From Arsukibacterium sp. UBA5043 (lineage in GTDB: Bacteria; Pseudomonadota; Gammaproteobacteria; Enterobacterales; Alteromonadaceae), in NCBI GenBank assembly GCA_002415085.1, contig DIBV01000003.1, positions 186,001-250,000 of the forward strand: a DNA stretch of 64,000 nt, given 5' to 3'. The position numbers and the translations under genes were made by a program. This document shows positions 7,285 through 16,410 of the stretch, piece by piece. The notes beneath the pieces are model-generated. The model did no database searches. It worked only from the letters and a program-made list of their open reading frames with translations, and was not told the DNA's origin. The stretch's first letter is position 1. The number at the start of each line of letters is the position of its first letter.

Positions 7285-9638
7285 CGCTGGAAATTGCCCT
7301 CGTTTTACTGCTGTTAGCGGCGGCACTAGTGCTGTTTATTACCGAGTGGCTGCGGATGGATGTGGTAGCGCTGTTAATGTTGTGTACCCTGGCGTTGTTT
7401 GGGTTAGTGTCGCCATCTGAGGCGGTCAGCGGGTTTAGTAACCCGGCGGTGATTACGGTGTGGGCCATGTTTATTATGAGTGAAGGCCTGACCCGGGCAG
7501 GTATTGCTGACAGTATTGGCAGACGGGTGATTCGCTTGTCGGGCAGCAGTGAAACCCGGATGATTATTGTAATTATGCTGGTAGCCGGTTTGTTATCGGC
7601 TTTTATGAGCAATATTGGTGTTGTCGCCCTGTTATTGCCGGTAACGGTTGAAGCAGCTCGGCGCTGTGGTATCTCGCCGGCAAAAGTGCTGATGCCCATG
7701 GCATTTGGCGCGATGTTAGGCGGCTTATTAACCTTAATTGGTACACCACCAAATTTACTGGTCAGTATTGCCCTGGAAAAGACCAACCAGCCTGGCTTTC
7801 AGTTATTTGATTTTGCGCTGATTGGTTTGCCTATTTTAGTTGCCGGTACCCTTTTCGTTGCTTTTATTGGCCGCCATTTGCTGCCCGCTACCGATCCTGG
7901 CCGGGCCAGCTTAGCCGGCAGCCGTAATCTTAGTGATCAATACGGGTTGCAGGAGCGGATATTTGCCTTACGTCTGCCTGATCCTTCACTGTTGTCAGGT
8001 CGGACACTGGAAGAGTCGGGGTTAATTAATACCGTTGGCCTGATGGTAATTGCCCTTACCCGAGGTAAGGAAACCTTTACCCTGCCATCGCGCCATACGG
8101 TATTAAAAGCCGGTGATATTGTGCTGGCCCAGGGCAAGTTTAACCGTTTCGAACGGCTGCGCAGCTGGAACTCACTTACCATTGAACGTGAAGCCCCGAT
8201 GCTGCATGAAAAACTTTTGGCAGCCAGCGGTCTGGCCGAATTAGAAGTGGCGGCTGATGGCCCGCTGGAAGACGAAGTATTAGAGCATCACCGTTTTCGC
8301 GAAAACTATCAGTTAAATGTGTTGGCGGTGAAACGGCCCGGCCAGACGTTACGTACCCGCCTGGCCGATCTATCATTAGCCGCTGGTGATAAAATTCTGG
8401 TGCAGGGCAGCCGGACTGCGCTGGATGCCATGCAAAAGCAAGACGCTTTTACCGCGGTGCTGCCCTTAAGCGCCGACGATGTAAAACGGCAATATAAACT
8501 GGAAGAGCGGCTGTTTGTGCTGGGCTTACCTGCTGACAGCCCACTGGTCGACAGCACCTTTGCTGATAACCGGTTGGGTGATGCCTTTGACTTTCGCTTG
8601 CTTGGCTTGTTTCGCCACGGCGAAATTATTCAGCAATTCAGCTCAGATGACAAACTGGAAGCGGGTGATTTGCTATTAATCCAGGGCCGGGAAGAAGATC
8701 TGGATATCTTACGGGGCTTTAAAGAACTGGAGCGGTTGGACGATATGTCACCGTACCTCGATTTACTGGCTAAAGGTAAATTAGAGTTAGTCGAGGCTAC
8801 GTTGCACCCGCGCAGTAAATACATTGGCCAAAGTGTTAATGCGTTGCAACTCGATAAACGCTACAAAGTAGAGGTAGCGGCGATTTGGCGTGAAGGGCGC
8901 TCATATCGCTCGGCCCTGGGCAGCATGTTACTGCAGGCGGGGGATGCCCTGTTAATTGTTGGCCCGCGCTCGCGCCTGGCGAAGCTTACCGATAGCGAGC
9001 ATTTAATTGTACTGAATCCGGTGCAGGTAAAACCGGTTAATGCCAGCAAAGCGCCATTGGCTGCCGGCCTGATTGGCTTGATGGTACTACTGATCGTAAC
9101 CGGCCTGTTACCAGTTTACATAGCGGCTATTTTGGCGGCAACTCTGATGATCGCCAGTCGTTGCTTGAGCATGGAGCAAGCCTATGCCGCTATTGACTGG
9201 CGCTCGATTTTTCTGATTGCCGGCATGCTGCCTCTCGGGCTGGCCATGCAACACTCCGGGGCCGCGGCCTGGCTGGCCAATGGGGTGCAATCTGGCTTAG
9301 GTCAGTATGGCCCGCTGGCGGTCATGGCGGGCTTATATCTGGTCACGGCGCTGGGTACTCTGGTAATCCCCACCGTGGCACTGGTGCTTATTATGGCGCC
9401 CATTGGTTTATTGCTTAGCAGTGCGCTTGGGGTGAATGGTCAAAGCGCGATGATGGTGGTCGCGATAGCGGCTACCAGCCTGGCCAGTCCGGTATCGCAC
9501 GCCGCCAACACCCTGGTAATGGGCCCTGGCGGCTATCGTTTTGTTGACTATTTAAAAGTGGGCGGGCCGTTAAGCTTGCTGCTATTTGCTATTACCATGG
9601 CGTTGTTGCCGCTGTTCTGGCCATTAACAGCCGGCTAA
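7281..9638 (+). CDS. SLC13-family permease with four RCK_C domains
   Basis: At 785 residues this is the larger of two tandem SLC13-like transporters. It keeps the same motifs (SNIGVVALLLP, GTPPNLLVSI, and C-terminally PVSHAANTLVMGPGG), but its cytoplasmic middle carries four consecutive RCK_C-like units, at about residues 218-295, 315-390, 398-475 and 488-560. Each ends in a pattern like LEAGDLLLIQG. RCK_C domains bind small ligands in other transporters, so multi-site regulation is likely but the ligand is unknown. The ATGA overlap with the upstream paralogue indicates translational coupling, and the two may work as a pair. The substrate cannot be told from sequence. Confidence 0.85.
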   Translation: MTLEIALVLLLLAAALVLFITEWLRMDVVALLMLCTLALFGLVSPSEAVSGFSNPAVITVWAMFIMSEGLTRAGIADSIGRRVIRLSGSSETRMIIVIMLVAGLLSAFMSNIGVVALLLPVTVEAARRCGISPAKVLMPMAFGAMLGGLLTLIGTPPNLLVSIALEKTNQPGFQLFDFALIGLPILVAGTLFVAFIGRHLLPATDPGRASLAGSRNLSDQYGLQERIFALRLPDPSLLSGRTLEESGLINTVGLMVIALTRGKETFTLPSRHTVLKAGDIVLAQGKFNRFERLRSWNSLTIEREAPMLHEKLLAASGLAELEVAADGPLEDEVLEHHRFRENYQLNVLAVKRPGQTLRTRLADLSLAAGDKILVQGSRTALDAMQKQDAFTAVLPLSADDVKRQYKLEERLFVLGLPADSPLVDSTFADNRLGDAFDFRLLGLFRHGEIIQQFSSDDKLEAGDLLLIQGREEDLDILRGFKELERLDDMSPYLDLLAKGKLELVEATLHPRSKYIGQSVNALQLDKRYKVEVAAIWREGRSYRSALGSMLLQAGDALLIVGPRSRLAKLTDSEHLIVLNPVQVKPVNASKAPLAAGLIGLMVLLIVTGLLPVYIAAILAATLMIASRCLSMEQAYAAIDWRSIFLIAGMLPLGLAMQHSGAAAWLANGVQSGLGQYGPLAVMAGLYLVTALGTLVIPTVALVLIMAPIGLLLSSALGVNGQSAMMVVAIAATSLASPVSHAANTLVMGPGGYRFVDYLKVGGPLSLLLFAITMALLPLFWPLTAG

Positions 9639-9651
9639 TGGCAGCTGACAA

Positions 9652-10176
9652 TCAAAGCATGCTCTTAAGTACATTATCTTTGCGAACAAAATGATGGTGT
9701 AGTGCAGCGCCAACATGCAGCGCTATAACGCCGATAAGTGCTATCGCTAACCAGCCATGCAGTTCACGAAACAGCGCGTAATTATAAATATCAACCTGCA
9801 GCGCGGCCGGTAACCTGAACCAGTCAAAAACCGCCACCGGCCTGCCAGCAAAATACTGCATTAAATAACCGGAAAGAGGCATTGCAAACAGCAAGCCATA
9901 CAACAGCCAGTGCGATGCTTTAGCCACCCATTTTTGTCCGTCAGACAACTCAGATGGTAACGCTGGTAGCTTGTGCCGTAAGCGGTTTATCAGCCTGGCC
10001 ATCACCAATATAATGGCAATGACGCCAAAGGCTTTGTGAGCATTTAGCAAAGTATACTGCCAGGGCTGAAGTGAGGTAACCATCAGTAAGCCAGCGGCCA
10101 GCATCGAAACCACCAGCGCAGCCATACCCCAGTGAAACAGTCGCATAGAAAGTGAAAACCGATCTGAGTTACTCAT
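9652..10176 (-). CDS. Cytochrome b561 family protein
   Basis: This 174-residue four-helix membrane protein resembles bacterial cytochrome b561 (CybB/YceJ type). Candidate haem ligands are His15 (LFHWGM), His47 (NAHKAFG), His140 (ELHGWLAI) and His154 (ALHVGAALHHH), placed on helices as expected for a di-haem b-type cytochrome that passes electrons from the quinol pool to the periplasm. Its start overlaps the end of the catalase-like gene by 8 bases, so the two are translationally coupled. The likely role is electron donor to the periplasmic peroxidase, an inference from the pairing. Confidence 0.88.
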   Translation of the reverse strand: MSNSDRFSLSMRLFHWGMAALVVSMLAAGLLMVTSLQPWQYTLLNAHKAFGVIAIILVMARLINRLRHKLPALPSELSDGQKWVAKASHWLLYGLLFAMPLSGYLMQYFAGRPVAVFDWFRLPAALQVDIYNYALFRELHGWLAIALIGVIALHVGAALHHHFVRKDNVLKSML

Positions 10177-11149
10177 TGTTGCTGCCCGCTAATGCGCCAT
10201 GTAATTGTTCTTTTGCCCGGCGACGATAAGACTCTGCATAGGCTGCAGAGCGCGCCCGTAAAATAGGATCGGCGGTTGCAGCGATGCCGGATGGCAACAG
10301 CAGCGGGTCAAAATTAATGGCATGGCAGTCCCCCTCCAGCTGTGCTGTGGTACCGGTAAGCACTATCTGCCCGGCGCTAATCTGTTGGCGACTATCGGGC
10401 CATGCCTTGGTTGGGTTATTTTCATCATCCATCGGCTCTGCCAGGGTAAACACCCAGTCAAACACCACCGGTTTTGCTGCAACCCGGGCGGTTATTTCCT
10501 GTTGCAGGGCATCATCACCATGCAGATCGGTTGCTGCCACTGATACCGTGGGTTGCATTGCCCAGCGCACCGCATGTTGTTTTCCGTTGGCGTTCACCAA
10601 ATAAAAGGCATTTATGCTGTGATACGTTTCAGCGGCAAAGCTACCCGTTGGCTGATACTGCCCGGCCCATGCCAGAAACTCGTTACTCTCGGGGTGCTCG
10701 GTAAAGAATTGTTTTACTGCAGCCGGGCCCGCCTGAATCGCCTTTATCTGCTGATAAAAGGTGTGTGGATCAGCGACTGCCATCACCGGTGGTGTATTCA
10801 TGGCGAGGCGCCATTGTTCGGTTCGGCTAAGAGTGAAACTTAGTGCCAGGCTACGAACGGGCGACTTTAAATCAGGTGCGGTAGGATTATTGCCTGCAAT
10901 AGACAGGCGGCCAGTAAAGGGTGTTGTGCCGTTTCGAAACAAACTGGCCTTGGAATAATCAGCTAATTTGCCGTTAGCACGAAATTCACCGCTAACACAA
11001 ATACCCTTGGCATGAGCGCGCCGAAATCCGGCAAAGTTTGCGCTGCCTTGCTGTAAGTCAACAAACCGTTGCGCGGAGACCTGAGGTGGGGCATTGGCAG
11101 TTAAGCCGGCCGTGGGCGCCAGCAATAGCGCAAAATAAAAATATTTCAT
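10169..11149 (-). CDS. Periplasmic catalase-family peroxidase
   Basis: This 326-residue protein has a clear signal peptide (MKYFYFALLLAPTAGLTANA) and belongs to the small catalase-related peroxidases (SrpA-like), which keep the haem core but lack the long arms of true catalases. The distal histidine is probably His46 in the segment FRRAHAKGICVSGEF. The proximal haem tyrosine is probably Tyr304 in RSAAYAES, with Arg300 in the expected R-x3-Y position. Such proteins usually show peroxidase rather than strong catalase activity. It is coupled to a cytochrome b561 gene, suggesting a quinol-linked periplasmic peroxide-detoxifying pair. Confidence 0.87.
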   Translation of the reverse strand: MKYFYFALLLAPTAGLTANAPPQVSAQRFVDLQQGSANFAGFRRAHAKGICVSGEFRANGKLADYSKASLFRNGTTPFTGRLSIAGNNPTAPDLKSPVRSLALSFTLSRTEQWRLAMNTPPVMAVADPHTFYQQIKAIQAGPAAVKQFFTEHPESNEFLAWAGQYQPTGSFAAETYHSINAFYLVNANGKQHAVRWAMQPTVSVAATDLHGDDALQQEITARVAAKPVVFDWVFTLAEPMDDENNPTKAWPDSRQQISAGQIVLTGTTAQLEGDCHAINFDPLLLPSGIAATADPILRARSAAYAESYRRRAKEQLHGALAGSNNE

Positions 11150-11391
11150 ATAACGTTACTCACTGTGGGTGATAACTTCATTTGCAGGAAGTTGCTGAGA
11201 ATGACATATAGCCGACATTGACCGGAGTACTGCTAAATAACTTTCATCAATTCGCGAAGCTTAGTAGCAAAGTTAGCATAATACTAATGTGAGGCGTTAA
11301 ACTTGTACCGTTAAGTGCTGATTTACGCTACCGTAGTTAGCGGTTGCCGCGCTCGCCACCGCTGATAGAACGCCACTGAATTGAGGAATAG

Positions 11392-12546
11392 ATGCATTTA
11401 CCCACTGTTGTCATGGTAGCGTTGGTGATTAACCTGTTGGTCGGGGTGTATCTGTACCTGCTTTACCGGCGTAAACCAAAAGACCGCTGCTTTAAACTCT
11501 GGTCGTATTCCTGCTGGTGGTTTGTGTCAGGCGCCAGTTTAGTGGTGTTGCGTGCTTACCCTGTTCCTGATCTCTTAAGCTATTTTATTGCTGACGTTTT
11601 GTTGCTGTTAGCGCCGGTTTATGTGCTCGCGGGGCTGGTTCAGTTTTCTCGTTTTCGATATACCCGGCGTCGCCGTCAATGTGCTGTTGGCGCACTGGTT
11701 GTTGCGATAGTAGCACTTTTTCTTTGTTATCAGCAGCCTGGCGCGTTAAGCGTGGCGGTATCACTGGCTATTGCGCTGACATTTTGCTTGTGCGCGTATT
11801 TATTGTTTAAATCGATTATTATCGAACCGATATTTACCCGTACCCTGCAAACGGTGTTTGTGCTGCACGCGGCAGTGATGCTGATACAGGCTGCGCTGGT
11901 TATTGATAACTGGCAGCATCTTAACCTTCATGGCTTACCTGAAATATCGGTTTACACCCTGCTGAGCCACATTATGCTTACCACCGTTACTGCCTTGTTG
12001 TTGCCCTGGTTAAGCTTTTTAAAACTGGAACGCCAACTGACCTTTAAATCGCAGCGCGACGGTTTAACCCGCCTGGCCAACCGCGAGCATTTTTTCAATC
12101 AGCTTGAGCGCTACTGGCAGCAGCACCCATCGGTTCCTGCCGTTTTTATGATGATCGATATCGACTTTTTTAAAACGGTTAATGACACCTTTGGCCATGC
12201 AGTGGGTGATAGGGCTATTGCTTCAGTAGCAAGGCTATTATCAAAACAGTTGCGCAGTAACGACATCATTGGCCGAATTGGTGGCGAAGAATACGCTGCG
12301 TTGTTAATCGATATTGATGAGTCAACTGCAACAGTCATCGGCCAGCGTTTATGTCAGCAGGTAGCCGCACAGTTACAGTTTATTGAAGAGAAAAAAGTTG
12401 AGTTGACAATCAGTATTGGCTTGGTTCAGATTATTCCGGCGCAGCACGGCCATAAGATCGCTTTTAAAGCGGCTGACGAAGCGCTGTACGCCAGTAAGCA
12501 GGCTGGCCGAAACACCGTCACGCTGGGTAAGATTAATACAGTTTAA
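11392..12546 (+). CDS. Membrane diguanylate cyclase (GGDEF domain)
   Basis: This 384-residue protein has six or seven hydrophobic helices in residues 1-210, then a GGDEF domain (about 218-380). The active-site signature is GGEEY at residues 297-301, an accepted variant of GGEEF, and an inhibitory I-site RxxD (Arg288-Asp291) lies exactly five residues ahead, so the enzyme should make cyclic di-GMP and be feedback-inhibited. The metal-binding MIDIDFFKTVNDTFGH segment is intact. The sensory signal of the membrane part is unknown. The ribosome site is good (GAGGAATAG before ATG). It stands alone, divergent from the catalase pair. Confidence 0.92.
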   Translation: MHLPTVVMVALVINLLVGVYLYLLYRRKPKDRCFKLWSYSCWWFVSGASLVVLRAYPVPDLLSYFIADVLLLLAPVYVLAGLVQFSRFRYTRRRRQCAVGALVVAIVALFLCYQQPGALSVAVSLAIALTFCLCAYLLFKSIIIEPIFTRTLQTVFVLHAAVMLIQAALVIDNWQHLNLHGLPEISVYTLLSHIMLTTVTALLLPWLSFLKLERQLTFKSQRDGLTRLANREHFFNQLERYWQQHPSVPAVFMMIDIDFFKTVNDTFGHAVGDRAIASVARLLSKQLRSNDIIGRIGGEEYAALLIDIDESTATVIGQRLCQQVAAQLQFIEEKKVELTISIGLVQIIPAQHGHKIAFKAADEALYASKQAGRNTVTLGKINTV

Positions 12547-12793
12547 TTTGTGACATGCTGTTACTCAGACAACTGCTGGTAAATCAACATCCAAAGCTGA
12601 GAATGTACGTAAGACAATCCACAATAAAAAGGTATACATAGTTAAAATCTTGAATTACATTCGGGTACAAGAATATGCTGATTGATTTAATGTCTCAGGC
12701 TATATTCTAAATTTCACACTAACGTTAAATCCTTTTAGTCAGATACCGGCTTTTTTCAGGATTAGATAATAAGTAGAAAATGGAGATTAAGAA

Positions 12794-13279
12794 GTGAATA
12801 GTGAAGTACCTGCAACTATGGGTGATGTAAAAAAATTCACCGGATTCTGGCCAAGAGTTGGTGCCAGTCTTATTGATACACTTATTTTGTTAGTAATCAC
12901 ATTGCCAATTTTGATATCAGTATATGGCTGGGATTACTTCGATGATGACTCATTTATTATGGGCTTTGCCGATTTTTTTATGAATTGGTTATTTCCGTTA
13001 GCTGCTGTATTAGCTTTTTGGATTTATAAGCAAGCCACGCCCGGAAAAATGGCAATTTCAGCAATAATTGTAGATGCTAAAACTGGCGGTAAGCCGACTT
13101 TACAGCAGTATATTGTTCGCTACATTGGCTATTATCTTGCCGCGATCCCACTCGGACTTGGTTTTTTCTGGGTAGCATGGGATAAGAAAAAGCAAGGGTG
13201 GCACGATAAACTGGCGGGTACCGTTGTCATTAGTCCTAAAAATAATCATACACAAGAAGTTTCATTTGAAAGTCAGTAA
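12794..13279 (+). CDS. RDD family membrane protein
   Basis: This 161-residue protein shows the RDD pattern: FWPRVGASLIDTLILLVITLP at the start (Arg and Asp of the first helix), a second helix around residues 57-75, KQATPGKMAISAIIVDAKTGG, and a third helix ending in FWVAWDKKKQGWHDKLAGTVVI. RDD proteins are widespread three-helix membrane proteins with mostly unknown transport or ion-related roles. Base composition is more A/T-rich than the surrounding core genes. A perfect 9-bp-stem hairpin lies 43 bases after the stop, and another small membrane protein follows. Confidence 0.88.
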   Translation: MNSEVPATMGDVKKFTGFWPRVGASLIDTLILLVITLPILISVYGWDYFDDDSFIMGFADFFMNWLFPLAAVLAFWIYKQATPGKMAISAIIVDAKTGGKPTLQQYIVRYIGYYLAAIPLGLGFFWVAWDKKKQGWHDKLAGTVVISPKNNHTQEVSFESQ

Positions 13280-13322
13280 GTCGGCTTTATTGGTATTTTT
13301 GTCTGCGAAATATTGAAACTCA

Positions 13323-13344
13323 GATGGCCGCTGTTGCGGCCATC
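13323..13344 (+). terminator. Hairpin after the RDD gene (possible terminator)
   Basis: GATGGCCGC, loop TGTT, GCGGCCATC form a perfect 9-bp stem 43 bases after the RDD stop codon. No T-tract follows, so it may be a weak or Rho-assisted terminator, or an mRNA-stabilising 3' end. Confidence 0.45.
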
Positions 13345-13479
13345 CAACGGTTTAGCTGGTTATATTATTGAAACAGGTAAGGAAGCGTAGTGCTGCAAAC
13401 TACGGCAATTACTTGCTATATCAATAAAGATAACGTAAGAGTGCGCTTAAAACAGCATATATAAAAAAAGGGAGTTACA

Positions 13480-13809
13480 GTGGAAGCGTTAAAACATTCA
13501 GGGCTCGGGATTGCGTCATTTATTACCAGTATCGTTGCTGGAATTTTAATTTTTGTGCTTATCGTTATTGCTGGCATTATGGAAGCATCTACGCCGGGTG
13601 GTATTGATGAAACCTCTGCAGATGCTGTAATAGTTGGCCTGTTTTTACTTGCTTTTTTAGGGGCGTCAATAGTTGCTTTCGGCCTGGGTATTAGTTCACT
13701 TATTCAGAAAAATCGCAAAAAGATTTTTGGCATTCTTGGTACTACGTTTTCTGCTCTTATCGTGTTGGGTACTGCGTTCCTGATTGTGCTTGGCCTTGCC
13801 ATGGGTTAA
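13480..13809 (+). CDS. Small membrane protein, unknown function
   Basis: This 109-residue protein begins with GTG, preceded by a GGGAG ribosome site. It has three hydrophobic helices (about residues 10-33, 47-70 and 82-106); the opening SGLGIASFITSIVAGILIFVL resembles the DUF4064/DUF4190 group of small bacterial membrane proteins, whose function is unknown. A short basic loop (QKNRKKIFG) lies between helices two and three. It is in the same direction as the RDD gene, 200 bases away, and could belong to the same accessory pair. Confidence 0.65.
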   Translation: MEALKHSGLGIASFITSIVAGILIFVLIVIAGIMEASTPGGIDETSADAVIVGLFLLAFLGASIVAFGLGISSLIQKNRKKIFGILGTTFSALIVLGTAFLIVLGLAMG

Positions 13810-13846
13810 TGCTGAGCACTATTAAGAGATACATAATTAACTGAAG

Positions 13847-14713
13847 TTACCACAACCCCAGCTGCGCCTGCTGCTCTCCTGGCCATGGAGCCAACACAGA
13901 ATGGGGTTGCTGTAAATCGACTGCAAACTGGCGGCATAGTTGTGGTGCCAGGGTATTATCTGGCGTATGGAAAAAGCAGTAAGGGGTTTTCCCCTCAGCC
14001 AGCCAGCTGTTAATTTTAGCCAGCCAGGGGGTGTAGAACTGGCGGTTCAGATCCATATCGTCGGTGCCGATAAAGCGCAGCACAGGCCGGTCGCTCAGGC
14101 AAATAGCATGCACAGGTAAGCGCGGTTTTTTACCCTGCGCATCAAGCAATGCCGGGCTGCTGGCGGGTACAGAAAATAGCGCCCGGCTATCAAACACGAC
14201 TCGTTCGACACCAAATTTTTGCAATAGACGATTTAATGTCAGTTCATGCTCTGCTTTATCAAAAAAGGCCGGATGGCGTACTTCTACAACCATTGGTATT
14301 TTGCTGCTTAATAGCTCTAGCACAGTGGTTAATTGCCCTAGCAGCGCCGGACCGGTACTGGCAGGCAGCTGCAAGTGAATTAAGCCGATATAGCGGTGAA
14401 CTGGTGTAAAGTGGTGCCACCAGGCTTGCAATGCGCTGTGGTCAAGCTCGTTCAGCGCATGGCTGAAACGGCGTGGTATTTTAAATACAAACCGGAAATG
14501 CACTGGCAACTGCTCTGCCCAGCGCTCTAGTTGGTGAGTGGCAGGGTCAGCATAGAAACTGGTATTGCCTTCTACACTATTGAAATACTGACTGTAACCG
14601 GTCAGAAATTCATTACTGCTGAGATCATCAGCAAACAGGTTGCCCTTCCAGCGGCTGTTGGCCCACATCGGACAACCCAGATACAGCAAGCGTTTACAGC
14701 TCCAGGTTATCAA
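13847..14713 (-). CDS. DUF72 domain protein (YecE-like)
   Basis: The protein (up to 288 residues) matches the DUF72 TIM-barrel family: LGCPMWANSRWKGNLF at the start, NSVEGNTSFYADP, HFRFVFKIPRRFSH, VEVRHPAFF and CFFHTPDN near the end. The family's biochemical function is unknown. The longest frame starts with TTG at 14713, inside the last codons of panC (20-base overlap); a second TTG at 14689 lies just before the first beta strand, and the ATG at 14668 would cut into it. I list the longest form. It is the last gene of the dksA-to-panC run. Confidence 0.85.
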   Translation of the reverse strand: MITWSCKRLLYLGCPMWANSRWKGNLFADDLSSNEFLTGYSQYFNSVEGNTSFYADPATHQLERWAEQLPVHFRFVFKIPRRFSHALNELDHSALQAWWHHFTPVHRYIGLIHLQLPASTGPALLGQLTTVLELLSSKIPMVVEVRHPAFFDKAEHELTLNRLLQKFGVERVVFDSRALFSVPASSPALLDAQGKKPRLPVHAICLSDRPVLRFIGTDDMDLNRQFYTPWLAKINSWLAEGKTPYCFFHTPDNTLAPQLCRQFAVDLQQPHSVLAPWPGEQQAQLGLW

Positions 14714-15536
14714 TCAGCCGGGTAGTGCCCAGTCTGGCTGCGGCCAGAATCACTTTCGGTTCGCCGGTCGTAGTGGCCAGCGCCAGGCTGTGCTGGTTGC
14801 TGATATTAACGTAATCTGGCACAAACCCTGCGGCAGTAAGCTGCACTTTGGCCTGTTGCTCCAGCGTCCGGTAATCGTGGTTACCGTTGGTAATGGCGGT
14901 TTTAAGCTGTTGTAGTATCTGATACAACGCCGGTGCTTTAGCGCGCTGTTCGGTTGTTAGGTAGCCATTGCGTGAGCTGAGCGCCAGACCATCGGCTGCG
15001 CGCTCGGTTGCGACGCCAAGGATCTCAATTGGCAGTGATAAATCGATAACCATCTGGCGGATAATCGCCAGTTGTTGAAAATCCTTTTTACCAAAACAGG
15101 CAATATCCGGCTGTACCAGATTAAACAACTTACACACGATGGTCGACACGCCGCGAAAATGGCCCGGACGGTTGGCACCACAGTGTAAATCACCCAATAA
15201 CGGTACTTCAACAAAGGTTTGGGCATCCAACCCGCGCGGATAGATTAACTGCGGCGTCGGGCTAAATAGCGCATCGGCGTTGTGTGCGGTTAAACCGGCA
15301 ATATCATCCGCCATGGTACGGGGATAATTGGCTAAATCTTCATTCTGGCCAAACTGCATCGGGTTAACAAAAATACTGACAATGACTTTATCTGCCCGGC
15401 GTTTAGCCACATCAACCAGCTGCAAATGCCCCTGATGAAGGTTGCCCATGGTTGGCACGAAAGCGATTTTCTTACCCGCGCGCCGCCAACTGGCAATCTG
15501 CGCCCGCAGTTCATTAATATTGGCAAGTATATTCAT
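14694..15536 (-). CDS. panC: Pantothenate synthetase
   Basis: At 280 residues this is full length. PanC joins pantoate and beta-alanine with ATP in the last step of pantothenate synthesis. The signature PTMGNLHQGHLQLV contains the HxGH nucleotide-binding motif, FVNPMQFG and GRYHxxx-like CGANRPGHFRGVSTIV follow, and FGKKDFQQLAIIRQMV and the adenylate loop ALSSRNGYL are intact. Its ATG directly abuts the panB stop codon, so the two are coupled. The beta-alanine substrate is probably supplied by PanP at 0.7 kb. Confidence 0.97.
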   Translation of the reverse strand: MNILANINELRAQIASWRRAGKKIAFVPTMGNLHQGHLQLVDVAKRRADKVIVSIFVNPMQFGQNEDLANYPRTMADDIAGLTAHNADALFSPTPQLIYPRGLDAQTFVEVPLLGDLHCGANRPGHFRGVSTIVCKLFNLVQPDIACFGKKDFQQLAIIRQMVIDLSLPIEILGVATERAADGLALSSRNGYLTTEQRAKAPALYQILQQLKTAITNGNHDYRTLEQQAKVQLTAAGFVPDYVNISNQHSLALATTTGEPKVILAAARLGTTRLIDNLEL

Positions 15537-16331
15537 TTAGTTAAAACTATGTTCTGCGCCCGGGAACACCTGGCTTTTAACTTCACTGACATAAGCGGCA
15601 ATAGCACTGCGGATCTCACCGGTTTGCGCCAGATAGTTCTTGGAAAACTTTGGAATATAACCACTGCTGATACCTAGTAAATCGTGCATCACCAGCACCT
15701 GACCGTCAGTAACATTACCGGCGCCAATGCCAATCACTGGTATGCTCAGTGCGTTGGTAATACGTTTTGCCAGTGGGGTAGGGATACATTCCAGCACCAG
15801 CAGCTGCGCTCCTGCTGCTTCCAGCGCCAGCGCTTGCTTAAGCATGGCATCGGCCGCATCGCTGGTTTTACCTTGTACCTTATAGCCACCAAGAATATGT
15901 ACCGACTGCGGTGTTAACCCGAGGTGGCCACATACCGGCACCCCCCGCTCGGTAAGCGCTTTAATGGTTGGCAATAAAAAATCACCCCCTTCTAACTTCA
16001 CCATATTGGCACCCGCCTGCATTAGTGGCGTAACACTTTGCATCGCTTGTTCGGGCGTGGCGTAACTCATAAAAGGTAAATCGGCTATCACGAATGCATC
16101 TGGCGCACCGGCACGTACACTTTTCGTGTGGTAAGCAATATCGGCAACGGTAACCGGCAAAGTGTCGCTGTGGCCTTGTAACACCATACCCAGTGAGTCA
16201 CCAATGAGCAAAACATCGACGCCTTGCTCGGCAAATAACTTGGCAAAGCTGGCATCGTAGGCGGTCAGCATGCTGATTTTATCTGCCTGCTGCTTCATTT
16301 TTAGTAACACTGCAGTGGTGATTTTAGCCAT
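15537..16331 (-). CDS. panB: 3-methyl-2-oxobutanoate hydroxymethyltransferase
   Basis: PanB makes ketopantoate from ketoisovalerate and methylenetetrahydrofolate. From the ATG at 16331 the protein has 264 residues, the same as the Escherichia enzyme; a longer frame opens with TTG 36 bases upstream but adds only a poor N-terminus. The Mg2+ ligands Asp45 (GDSLG) and Asp84 (ADLPF) are at the expected positions, and [20 protein letters not shown] and the IGIGAG segment are present. It lies downstream of folK, whose pathway serves folate synthesis, and immediately upstream of panC. Confidence 0.97.
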   Translation of the reverse strand: MAKITTAVLLKMKQQADKISMLTAYDASFAKLFAEQGVDVLLIGDSLGMVLQGHSDTLPVTVADIAYHTKSVRAGAPDAFVIADLPFMSYATPEQAMQSVTPLMQAGANMVKLEGGDFLLPTIKALTERGVPVCGHLGLTPQSVHILGGYKVQGKTSDAADAMLKQALALEAAGAQLLVLECIPTPLAKRITNALSIPVIGIGAGNVTDGQVLVMHDLLGISSGYIPKFSKNYLAQTGEIRSAIAAYVSEVKSQVFPGAEHSFN

Positions 16332-16410
16332 AGAGTTCTCGTCCGACCTTTTATTCCGGGTGCGCAAGATCGCACAAAGTTAACGCAGCTGCAAGCTAGC
16401 CGCGACCAAG

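Noticed and set aside
7262-7786. Long minus-strand frame inside the second SLC13 gene
   Set aside because: It is the shadow of a well-supported transporter gene, and its composition follows from the opposite codons.
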